A stretch of DNA of 19,477 nucleotides from CAYGTK01 sp964352775 (lineage in GTDB: Bacteria > Bacteroidota > Bacteroidia > Chitinophagales > CAIOSU01), in NCBI GenBank assembly GCA_964352775.1, contig CAYGTK010000057.1, forward strand, positions 1 to 19,477. The letters are read 5' to 3'. Position numbers and translations under genes: made by a program. The notes under the pieces were generated by a model. That model was given only the letters and a program-made list of their open reading frames with translations, had not been told where the DNA came from and did not search any database. This document shows, one piece after another, positions 1 to 7,410 of the stretch. How positions within the stretch are numbered: the first letter of the stretch is position 1; every line of letters begins with the position of its first letter.

Positions 1-2
1 GT

Positions 3-215
3 TGGGGACTTACCACTGGTAAAAATGTAGAGCTAACAGAGAAAGACGCCAAACGATTATTCGCCAGAGAATTATGGAATAAATTGCATCTACAGATCAT
101 TTTTTATGGACGAGAACACAGTCCTGCAAGAGGTTTCAAGCCAGAAATAGCCCCTATTGAAAGCGAGATAGGTTTCCGACCTTGGCCTATTCCAAAAAAG
201 AAGAAAAAAAAGTAG
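3..215 (+). CDS. 3' end of an unidentified protein gene (5' truncated)
   Basis: Only one plus-strand frame is open from the window edge to a TAG at 213-215, giving 70 C-terminal residues. The tail begins WGLTTGKNVEL, contains FYGREHSPARGFKPEIAPI, and ends with a proline/tryptophan stretch (RPWPIP) followed by six lysines. The amphipathic, non-repetitive composition and the clean stop support a real coding end rather than chance. I do not recognise the family and assign no function. It is separated by 96 nt from the ABC transporter gene, so it could be a separate unit or the preceding gene of the same transcript; no terminator-like hairpin is evident between them. Confidence 0.6.
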   Translation, partial: WGLTTGKNVELTEKDAKRLFARELWNKLHLQIIFYGREHSPARGFKPEIAPIESEIGFRPWPIPKKKKKK

Positions 216-311
216 ACTCTTATTTAAACTAATTCTAAATAAGGATGTTTTACTGGCTGATATACGAGCAATAGATGTATATTTATTTGCCCAATACAAA
301 TCGACCCGTTT

Positions 312-2501
312 ATGTCCGTATGGCGTAATCTTTTTCTAGAAATAGCTGAACACCACCCCGAATTTGAGGAAATGGATGTGTTCGAATTGGACCAAGCGCT
401 TAGCGATTGCCAAGCCTTTGATGAGACTGCTCAATTCAAACAAACCCTTATTGCTATTGGAAGGAAAACCACCTTCGATATTAGCACTATCAAGGTTAAG
501 AGAGAAGAGCTAGAAGAGTTTGTTAAGAACTTGAACTACCCACTTATTGGTAGAGATAGAAAGTTGGGCTGTATGGTCCTTCTGTTAAAAGATAAGAAGA
601 AAAGATACCACCTCACCTATTTCACGGGAGATGAAAAAACGGTGAAAACTTTTGACTTAAAGGAACTTGTTGAGCGTTTCGAAGATATTTTTGTGGAAGG
701 TTCAGAAGAGGAGGAGTTCATTATCTGCTTACCCAACCAAAAAGTATTCTCTTCCAAAGACGGGGAAGACTTTAAAGGGAAACCCTTAAAGCGTTTCTTT
801 CGCTTGCTGAGTTACGATAAGAAGGACATTGGCCTCTTATATTTAAACGCCATTTTCGCAGGAATTATCAGCCTTACATTGCCTCTAGGTATTCAGGCTA
901 TCATTGGTATTATTACGGTGCAGCAAATAGCTACCTCTTGGATAGTGCTGATCTTCATTATCACTCTCGGATTGCTCGTTGGAGGGGGCTTGCAGATCAT
1001 GCAGATGTGGATTTCGGAGCTTATTCAACAACGGATATTTGCAAGGGCATCCTTTGAGTTCGCATTTAGAATACCTAGATTGAAACTAGAGAATATTCTT
1101 AACTCATACGCACCTGAACTCATCAACAGATTCTTTGATACACTTACTTTGCAAAAAGGACTATCTAAGATATTAATAGACCTTACTAGCTCTCTTCTTC
1201 AAGTTCTTTTCGGCTTGATCTTGCTCTCTACATATCACCCTTTCTTTATCGCTTTCAGTATTCTATTGGTTTTTATACTGGCGCTTATCATTCGCTTAAC
1301 TGGGCCAGCAGGTTTAAAAACCAGCTTGAAAGAATCGAAGTATAAATACGAGGTCGCCTACTGGCTAGAAGAAATGGGACGTACCCTAGAAACTTTCAAA
1401 TTAGCAGGGTACACTAATTTGCCTTATCGCAAAACCGATGTTCTAGTATCCAATTATTTGGATGCTCGCCGTTCTCACTTTCGCATCCTAATTTTCCAAT
1501 TCACCAATGTTCTCCTTTTCAAAGTATTGGTTACGGCAGGTCTATTAGTAATAGGAACATTCTTGGTCATCGATAATCAAATATCCATTGGTCAGTTCGT
1601 CGCTTCTGAAATTATCATCATCTTATTGATAGGGGCTGTTGAGAAAATCATCTTAAGTATGGAATCAGTTTATGATGTGCTCACTGCTTTAGAGAAGATA
1701 GGTGCAGTAACCGACCTTCCGTTAGAAAGCGAGGCTGGAGTAGATTTCACCAAAGTACAAGACCATCCACATGGTATAGCACTTAGAGCACAGAATTTGA
1801 CCTATAAATTCCCAGATTCCAAAACCCCTATCATCAAAGACATTGAATTTGATGTTAAACCAGGTCAACGTTTATGTATTTCGGGTTACAACGGTTCAGG
1901 TAGGTCTACATTGATAAACATCATTTCAGGTCTCTTCCAAAATTATGAAGGAAGCCTTTTATTCAATGGTATTCCTGCAAAGAATATCAATATCTCCAGC
2001 TTACGTTATCGTATTGGTGATACACTAAGTCAAGAGGATATTTTCTCAGGTACATTAGAAGAGAACATCTCTATGGGCTTAGATGGCGTTTCATTAAAAG
2101 ATGTGGTTTGGGCATCTGAACGTGCTGATCTTATGCCATTCGTTCAACAACTACCAGAGGGGTTCAACACCGTTCTTCAACCACAAGACCGCAGAGTATC
2201 TCAGACCATATTGCCTAGAATAATTTTAGCACGTGGTTTAGTGAAACGCCCACCATTGTTAGTAGTAGATGACCATCTATTAAACTTTGGTCCGATAGAA
2301 AAACAATTACTAACCGATCGCTTGGTAGATGAGAATACTCCGTGGACATTGATCATTGTATCCAATGACCCAATAGTGGCATCAAAGGCTGACCAAGTAA
2401 TAGTGATGAAGGAAGGTAAGGTGATAGATAATGGCAAATTTGATGAACTAGTGGGGAAACCTTATGCAGAGGAAGTATTTCAAGTTAAAAAGAGAAATTG
2501 A
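312..2501 (+). CDS. Type I secretion-like ABC exporter with degenerate ATPase domain
   Basis: The 729-aa product has the layout of a peptidase-type/HlyB-like ABC half-transporter. Residues about 1-150 are a soluble domain, probably C39-like but without a recognisable catalytic GHxVV segment. A transmembrane domain follows at about 174-470 with hydrophobic segments in the expected number, then a nucleotide-binding domain at about 487-729. The fold landmarks are present: an aromatic A-loop (Y498), a Q-loop (Q574 in SQEDIFSGTLEENI) and a Walker B strand (LLVVDD). The catalytic positions are altered. Walker A reads GYNGSGRST, with R531 where Lys is expected. LSGGQ is replaced by VSQTI (629-633), the Walker B glutamate is D654, and the H-loop histidine is N685. 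The frame is full length, so this is not decay. It is the first gene of an operon with an HlyD adaptor (TGATG overlap) and a TolC-like channel. The family predicts an inner-membrane export pump; whether this one hydrolyses ATP is doubtful. Confidence 0.88.
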   Translation: MSVWRNLFLEIAEHHPEFEEMDVFELDQALSDCQAFDETAQFKQTLIAIGRKTTFDISTIKVKREELEEFVKNLNYPLIGRDRKLGCMVLLLKDKKKRYHLTYFTGDEKTVKTFDLKELVERFEDIFVEGSEEEEFIICLPNQKVFSSKDGEDFKGKPLKRFFRLLSYDKKDIGLLYLNAIFAGIISLTLPLGIQAIIGIITVQQIATSWIVLIFIITLGLLVGGGLQIMQMWISELIQQRIFARASFEFAFRIPRLKLENILNSYAPELINRFFDTLTLQKGLSKILIDLTSSLLQVLFGLILLSTYHPFFIAFSILLVFILALIIRLTGPAGLKTSLKESKYKYEVAYWLEEMGRTLETFKLAGYTNLPYRKTDVLVSNYLDARRSHFRILIFQFTNVLLFKVLVTAGLLVIGTFLVIDNQISIGQFVASEIIIILLIGAVEKIILSMESVYDVLTALEKIGAVTDLPLESEAGVDFTKVQDHPHGIALRAQNLTYKFPDSKTPIIKDIEFDVKPGQRLCISGYNGSGRSTLINIISGLFQNYEGSLLFNGIPAKNINISSLRYRIGDTLSQEDIFSGTLEENISMGLDGVSLKDVVWASERADLMPFVQQLPEGFNTVLQPQDRRVSQTILPRIILARGLVKRPPLLVVDDHLLNFGPIEKQLLTDRLVDENTPWTLIIVSNDPIVASKADQVIVMKEGKVIDNGKFDELVGKPYAEEVFQVKKRN

Positions 2502-3883
2502 TGTTCGACCTGATAGGAAATAGCATCAATGACCCGAAAAAGAAAAGGGAGTACATAGCCTTAAACAAGCTTGCTGATACAACGCATGTAAAAATATTCA
2601 CCTACACTGTTGTTGCGGTCTTCTTCATATTCTTTTTGCTTCTGTTCGCGCCATGGACACAGAATGTGAGCAGTACGGGAACAGTTACCACTCTTCGCCC
2701 TGAACAACGTCCGCAAACTATCAATTCTGCCATTGCTGGTAGTATCGCAAAGTGGTTTGTAAGAGAGGGAGACCTAGTACAAAAGGGAGATACTATACTA
2801 TTCTTAGCAGAGACGAAAACAGAATACTTTGACCCTGCATTAATACAACGTACTCAACTTCAAATAAAAGCTAAGCAGGCCACCATTGTTTCCTACGAGG
2901 AAAAAATGGAGTCACTAGGACAACAGATACAAGCCTTGCGTACAACTATGAACCTGAAAATGGAGCAGGCTAGGAACAAAGTAAAGCAAGTTAAACTTAA
3001 AGTGACTAGTGATAGTATTGATCTAGCTGCGGTAAAAATTTCTTATGCAGTTTCAGAAAGGCAAGTAATTGCACAGAAAGACCTTTACGAACAAGGCATA
3101 AGTTCACTTACTGAATTGGAAGCAAAACGAGTGAAATTCCAAGATGGGTCGGCCAAACTAATAGGTTCGCAAAACAAACTATTGACGAGCGAGAATGAGC
3201 TAATAAACGCTCAAATACAGTTGAATTCGGTAGAGAACGAGTATATTGAAAAAATGTCTAAAGCGGAAAGTGATAGATTTTCTGCCATGAGCCAGGTATA
3301 CGATTCTGAAAATGAATTAGTTAAGCTGCAAAATCAAGTGATCAATTATACCATTCGTAATGAGTTTTATTATGTGACCGCTCCACAAACAGGGTTTATT
3401 ACTAAAACAATACGCGCTGGTGTTGGAGAGATAATTAAAGAAGGGGATGCCGTGGCAACCATAGTACCATCAGTATATGACATAGCCGCATCGTTATATA
3501 TACAGCCAGTCGATCTTCCCCTAATGGAATTGGGCGAACATGTACGTCTACAATTTGATGGTTGGCCAGCATTGGTTTTCTCAGGTTGGGAGGATATGTC
3601 TTTCGGGACTTTTGGTGGAACAATAGTGGCTATAGATCAAGTAATAAGTGACAATGGTAAATTCCGTATTCTTGTTGCTCCAGACCCAGAGGAACCAGAT
3701 TGGCCATCAGCTATACGCCCAGGTGGTGCAGCTTATGGTTGGTCGATGTTGAATGACGTACCATTAGGTTATGAGTTTTGGCGACAATTAAACGGTTTTC
3801 CTCCTGATCTTTATTCAGGCGAAATTGAAGGCAAAAAGAAAAAAGACAAGAGCGGACTAGGTGATGCAGCATCAAAAAAATAG
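2501..3883 (+). CDS. HlyD-family periplasmic adaptor (membrane fusion protein)
   Basis: This 460-aa protein should bridge the inner-membrane ABC protein and the outer-membrane channel across the periplasm. It has a short cytosolic N-terminus, one transmembrane helix at about 33-50, a first lipoyl half-motif at about 74-104 (AGSIAKWFVREGDLVQKGD), a long charged coiled-coil hairpin at about 112-285, and the returning lipoyl half at about 289-323 (TAPQTGFITKTI). A beta-barrel/membrane-proximal domain follows. The C-terminal 100 residues are rich in Trp and Pro and end in a lysine-rich tail. I chose the ATG at 2501 because it overlaps the upstream TGA as TGATG, typical of translational coupling; a TTG one codon upstream is less likely. 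The stop is TAG, and the next gene begins 20 nt before it. Confidence 0.92.
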   Translation: MFDLIGNSINDPKKKREYIALNKLADTTHVKIFTYTVVAVFFIFFLLLFAPWTQNVSSTGTVTTLRPEQRPQTINSAIAGSIAKWFVREGDLVQKGDTILFLAETKTEYFDPALIQRTQLQIKAKQATIVSYEEKMESLGQQIQALRTTMNLKMEQARNKVKQVKLKVTSDSIDLAAVKISYAVSERQVIAQKDLYEQGISSLTELEAKRVKFQDGSAKLIGSQNKLLTSENELINAQIQLNSVENEYIEKMSKAESDRFSAMSQVYDSENELVKLQNQVINYTIRNEFYYVTAPQTGFITKTIRAGVGEIIKEGDAVATIVPSVYDIAASLYIQPVDLPLMELGEHVRLQFDGWPALVFSGWEDMSFGTFGGTIVAIDQVISDNGKFRILVAPDPEEPDWPSAIRPGGAAYGWSMLNDVPLGYEFWRQLNGFPPDLYSGEIEGKKKKDKSGLGDAASKK

Positions 3884-5339
3884 ATTCTTTCCCTTTACTG
3901 CCTTTCTTCTTTTTTTAGCCCTGTGCACTGCACTAACTAGCACTTCTGTAAAAGCACAGTCCGATTCTTCCATAGTTTTAACTTTGGAAGATGTATACTA
4001 CTTCCTTGAAAAGTATCATCCCACAGCTCGACAAGCTGACCTGATACCAGAAATGGCTAGGCTGCAATTAACAGCCGCGCGAGGTAATTTTGACCCTGTA
4101 GCTTTCTCCGAATTCGACAATAAACAATTTGATGATAAGCAGTACTATCTGCTCTCTGAATCAGGGTTAAAAATCCCTAACTATATAGGAGAATTGAAAG
4201 TGGGATATGACGTGACCGATGGAGTTTTTTTAAATCCCGAAAGAAATCTACCAAGTGGTGGTCAGGCTGTTCTAGGAGTTTCCTTGCCGCTTGTACAAGG
4301 TTTAGTACTGGATGAAAGAAGAGCTACACTTAAGCAAGCAAAGATCTTCCGACAGCAAAGCATTCAGCAACGTATAATTGTGTTGAACAACCTTTACTTT
4401 GATGCTGCTAAGGCATATTGGAATTGGTCGGCTGCATATGCACAGAAAGCTATTATAGATTCATCATTACAATTTGCTACTGTTGGCTTCAATGGTATTC
4501 GTCAGAGTTTCTTAAAGGGAAGCTTACCCGCCATAGATACTTTGGAAGCCTTCATATTAATACAAAACCTTCAGGTAGATCAATACCAAACCCAACTTGA
4601 GTTACAGAATTCTACCTTACAATTATCTAACTTTTTATGGTTTGAGAATAGTACTCCTTTAGAGATAGCTGAAGGCACTTTCCCATTGAACTTAGATGAT
4701 GTAGTAAGTATTACCGAATTGGATACTGATAGTATTCTATTACAGTTGGAAAATTTAGAGGCTATTCACCCTGAGCTACTATCACTACAATACGATATAG
4801 ACAGACTGGATGTAGATCGTAGATTGAAAGTGCAGAAATTACTTCCTAAAGTAAACGTGAACTATAATCTACTTTCTCAAGGTAGGCTCAACTTTGCCAA
4901 TGACGAAAGCTTAGACCAAAACTATTTTCTTCAAAACTATAAGTGGGGTGGTTACGTAAGCTTTCCGCTTTTCTTCAATACACCGAGAGCGGAACTTAAG
5001 CAGGCTAGATTCAAAGTATTTCAAACAGAGTTAAAGCTCGAACAGAAAACACTGGAGACTAGCAACAAGATAAGGCAGTATGTGAACGAAGCTATTCAAT
5101 TAGATAGGCAAATTGACATCTTCAATACCGCAATTAGTAATTATACCCGTATGCTAGAGGTAGAACGGATAAAGTTTAACATTGGTGAAAGCTCGATATT
5201 TTTGATCAACTCTCGTCAGCAGAAATTATTGAATGCTGCTGGCAAACTGGTAAAACTAAAGGCTAGTTATCTTAAATCAGTAGCTGGTGTGAAATGGTCA
5301 CTTGGTCGTTTATCAATAGAAAATAGCACCAAACCTTAG
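3864..5339 (+). CDS. TolC-like outer-membrane efflux/secretion channel
   Basis: The 491-aa product has a cleavable signal peptide: a basic start MQHQKNR, a hydrophobic core FLLFLALCTAL, and a probable cleavage after VKA. The mature protein has the two-fold helical repeat of the outer-membrane efflux protein family. Its long amphipathic helices are rich in Gln, Leu and Ala, for example the segments around 'LDERRATLKQAKIFRQQSIQ' and the matching second half near 'PRAELKQARFKVFQTELKLE'. In the cell it would trimerise into an outer-membrane and periplasmic tunnel. It overlaps the adaptor gene by 20 nt, completing an ABC/HlyD/TolC set. I prefer ATG 3864 to the in-frame GTG at 3861. Its stop codon overlaps the stop of the convergent lipoprotein gene. 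Confidence 0.9.
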   Translation: MQHQKNRFFPFTAFLLFLALCTALTSTSVKAQSDSSIVLTLEDVYYFLEKYHPTARQADLIPEMARLQLTAARGNFDPVAFSEFDNKQFDDKQYYLLSESGLKIPNYIGELKVGYDVTDGVFLNPERNLPSGGQAVLGVSLPLVQGLVLDERRATLKQAKIFRQQSIQQRIIVLNNLYFDAAKAYWNWSAAYAQKAIIDSSLQFATVGFNGIRQSFLKGSLPAIDTLEAFILIQNLQVDQYQTQLELQNSTLQLSNFLWFENSTPLEIAEGTFPLNLDDVVSITELDTDSILLQLENLEAIHPELLSLQYDIDRLDVDRRLKVQKLLPKVNVNYNLLSQGRLNFANDESLDQNYFLQNYKWGGYVSFPLFFNTPRAELKQARFKVFQTELKLEQKTLETSNKIRQYVNEAIQLDRQIDIFNTAISNYTRMLEVERIKFNIGESSIFLINSRQQKLLNAAGKLVKLKASYLKSVAGVKWSLGRLSIENSTKP

Positions 5340-6988
5340 TATTCCTCTAAATGGAATACAGGCCATTTGTTGTGCCTTCTATCTATTTCCTCTCCATTCA
5401 CTTTATTGATCACCCAAAACTTTTCATGGGCTTTTAGATCATAGGCAATTTGGTCTCCCTTTGGGAACAGGAAAGTATATTTCAATTGTCCTGATTGATT
5501 AATTGTTATAACCCTATCTAATAGATTCTGTGGCTCTATGGTGTTGTTTGGAAAGACCGCCAGTAGACTAACATCACTATTTGAATAGGTAACTAGTAAA
5601 AACTCATTACCGGAATAGGGCGCAAATACCTTCCACCCCTCTTTAGAATAGATTGGCTTGTGCTGATCGGGAATATGAAGCTTACCATTTGTAACCGCAA
5701 ATCGATGGTATACACCTGTATTGTTCCAGGCTCCCATTTCCCCTTTGCCAGATAGATAAAAGCATGATGAAAGCAATGTGGCAGTATCATTAAGGAACAA
5801 CACCGTTGGTCGTGCAGCTACTTGCGATCGCTTTCCACGTTGTACTCCACCTGCACTAAGAACATACCGCTGACCGCCACTATATATCTCTGGAGAGGCC
5901 TTTAACCCATGACCAAACTTAGCAAAATAAGATACTGGCTTATCGCTTGATAGTTGAAGCACTTTTTCAGAAGGTTGATAGGGTAACAGAACAGCGATAA
6001 ATGCCTGATGCCTGGCATTAGGCACCTTATCTAAGTCAACGGGGATACCTCTGGCCTTTTCCCTCCATGTTAGCATTAAGGCTGTTTGTGGCTCATAGTT
6101 CAACTGAGGTTTCTTTGCAGAACTTGCCCTTCTTCGAAAGGGCGCATACCTTCGGAGATCATTGCTTCCATAGGCGTACTTCAAGTTAAGTATGTAAAAT
6201 AGGTCTTCAATTTTTTGCTTTAATTCCAAAGAGATGGTAAAAGCATGTAATGTCATTAAAGCAGTAGCACTGTAGCCAAAATAAGGGGAACTATTAAACT
6301 CGTAAAAGCCCGAGCTTATTTTCATCTCTAAATGATCTAACCACCATTGCTCTAAACCGTTTACTTCATTATCGTATTTTTCATCTGTGCTTCCATGAGC
6401 TTTAAGCCATTGATTTTTGAGATACATAGAGGTATGCGCCATAAAGATATGGTTCTCCGTTTCTCGTTGCATGCGAAGCGTTCTTGGTGCTTTCTCCTTT
6501 ATCTTGCCACCTTGATGCACCAGTAAATTATCTGCGATATATTTAGCTGTTGACGGGTAAAGCTTGGTAGTATCATCAGCAAAATAATAGAGCAAAATAC
6601 AGAGTGGTACTTCTGTGAAGTCATAATCTCCTTTTGGATTAAGGAAATAATGAGAGCCTGGCCTGCCCCAAGGCTCAAGTGTTTGTATAAAGGCATTGAT
6701 ACTATCTACCTCTTGCCCTAAAGCTAGCTTGGCTATCATTGCCCTAGGGCTACCCACTTTAGCCCCTGCCCTAGACCAATTTGTATATTCTTTGTTCGCC
6801 CAATAGTGAACGAGAGGTTGATCCTTTAGTGAGACATCATAAAAAGTTTGCTTAGCCTCTTCTACTATTTCGGGTATGTTGTTTCCCGAATTATCAAAAC
6901 GCTTTACCCTACTATTACTAAAATAGTAGGTACATGAACTTAAACTCAGTACTACAAGCAATAAGAAAGGGCTGAATTTCGACCCCAT
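5336..6988 (-). CDS. Lipoprotein of unknown function, possible helical-toroid enzyme
   Basis: The 550-aa protein starts with a bacterial lipoprotein signal: MGSKFSPF, hydrophobic LLLVVLSL, and lipobox LSSC with the acylated Cys at residue 19. It is thus probably membrane-anchored facing the periplasm or the outer membrane surface. The N-terminal half is helical and aromatic-rich, with a conserved-looking TENHIFMAHTSMYL segment (about 177-190) and GFYEFNSSPYFGYSATAL (about 227-244). The C-terminal half (about 310-550) looks beta-rich. A helical (alpha/alpha) N-terminal part with Asn-His and Tyr motifs followed by a beta domain resembles the layout of polysaccharide lyases and heparinase-like proteins. 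That is an inference from layout only; I cannot name a family. I use ATG 6988 rather than the GTG at 7000 because it starts directly before the signal peptide. It lies 27 nt downstream of the DUF3467 gene, probably in the same transcript. Confidence 0.78.
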   Translation of the reverse strand: MGSKFSPFLLLVVLSLSSCTYYFSNSRVKRFDNSGNNIPEIVEEAKQTFYDVSLKDQPLVHYWANKEYTNWSRAGAKVGSPRAMIAKLALGQEVDSINAFIQTLEPWGRPGSHYFLNPKGDYDFTEVPLCILLYYFADDTTKLYPSTAKYIADNLLVHQGGKIKEKAPRTLRMQRETENHIFMAHTSMYLKNQWLKAHGSTDEKYDNEVNGLEQWWLDHLEMKISSGFYEFNSSPYFGYSATALMTLHAFTISLELKQKIEDLFYILNLKYAYGSNDLRRYAPFRRRASSAKKPQLNYEPQTALMLTWREKARGIPVDLDKVPNARHQAFIAVLLPYQPSEKVLQLSSDKPVSYFAKFGHGLKASPEIYSGGQRYVLSAGGVQRGKRSQVAARPTVLFLNDTATLLSSCFYLSGKGEMGAWNNTGVYHRFAVTNGKLHIPDQHKPIYSKEGWKVFAPYSGNEFLLVTYSNSDVSLLAVFPNNTIEPQNLLDRVITINQSGQLKYTFLFPKGDQIAYDLKAHEKFWVINKVNGEEIDRRHNKWPVFHLEEY

Positions 6989-7015
6989 AATATTAAACAC
7001 TATTCGGACTAAAGG

Positions 7016-7339
7016 TTATGCCTGAGCAGTTGGGCCGCCAAAGTTCATTGGTAAACCTTGCACCCCTTCCGAATCTTGTATTTCGCCGTGCTGTGCTTCG
7101 TATTTATTCACGTTATCAGCTAGTGCTTTCATAAAGCGCTTAGCGTGCTGAGGGGTCAATAGCACACGTGATTTCACCTTTGCCTTTGGAACTCCAGGCA
7201 TTACTCGAACAAAGTCTACTACGAACTCTGCATTCGAATGAGTGATGATGGCTAAGTTAGAATAGATGCCTTCAGCTATCTCTTCACTAAGCTCAATATT
7301 GATCTGATTCTGATTTTGGTTTTGATTCTCGTCTGCCAT
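7016..7339 (-). CDS. DUF3467-family small protein
   Basis: This 107-aa acidic/polar protein begins with an Asn-Gln repeat (QNQNQNQ). A compact domain follows with INIELSEEIAEGIYSNLAII, a hydrophobic NAEFVVDFVRVMPG strand region, and SRVLLTPQHAKRFMKALADN, which match what I know of the DUF3467 family. These proteins are commonly found next to rpoC in Bacteroidota; their biochemical role is not established to my knowledge. No signal peptide or membrane segment is seen, so it is likely cytosolic. The gene starts 71 nt after rpoC with an intrinsic terminator between them. Expression therefore needs either read-through or its own promoter, which I could not identify. The flexible Gln/Asn head and a Gly/Pro/Ala tail flank the folded core. 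Confidence 0.87.
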   Translation of the reverse strand: MADENQNQNQNQINIELSEEIAEGIYSNLAIITHSNAEFVVDFVRVMPGVPKAKVKSRVLLTPQHAKRFMKALADNVNKYEAQHGEIQDSEGVQGLPMNFGGPTAQA

Positions 7340-7352
7340 TTGTATTGTGTAT

Positions 7353-7391
7353 TTATAAAAACAGGCATACCCAAAACTTGGATATGCCTGT
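7353..7391 (-). terminator. Intrinsic terminator after rpoC
   Basis: On the minus strand a 9-bp arm ACAGGCATA pairs with TATGCCTGT (7361-7369 with 7383-7391). The stem continues through a U-G wobble and a 4-bp CCAA/TTGG inner stem, closing on a 3-nt loop. It is followed directly by TTTTTATAAA. This is a complete Rho-independent terminator, located 19 nt after the rpoC stop and ending about 14 nt before the DUF3467 start codon. Confidence 0.85.
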
Positions 7392-7410
7392 ACTAGTTAC
7401 ATAGCTAAAA

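Noticed and set aside
270..311. Bacteroidota-type promoter (TAnnTTTG) before the ABC gene
   Set aside because: TATATTTATTTG at 278-289 is close to the -7 motif, but no convincing -33 TTTG lies at the right distance.
5349..5368. Terminator between the convergent genes
   Set aside because: AAATGG/CCATTT is only a 6-bp AT-rich stem inside coding sequence and lacks a T-tract.
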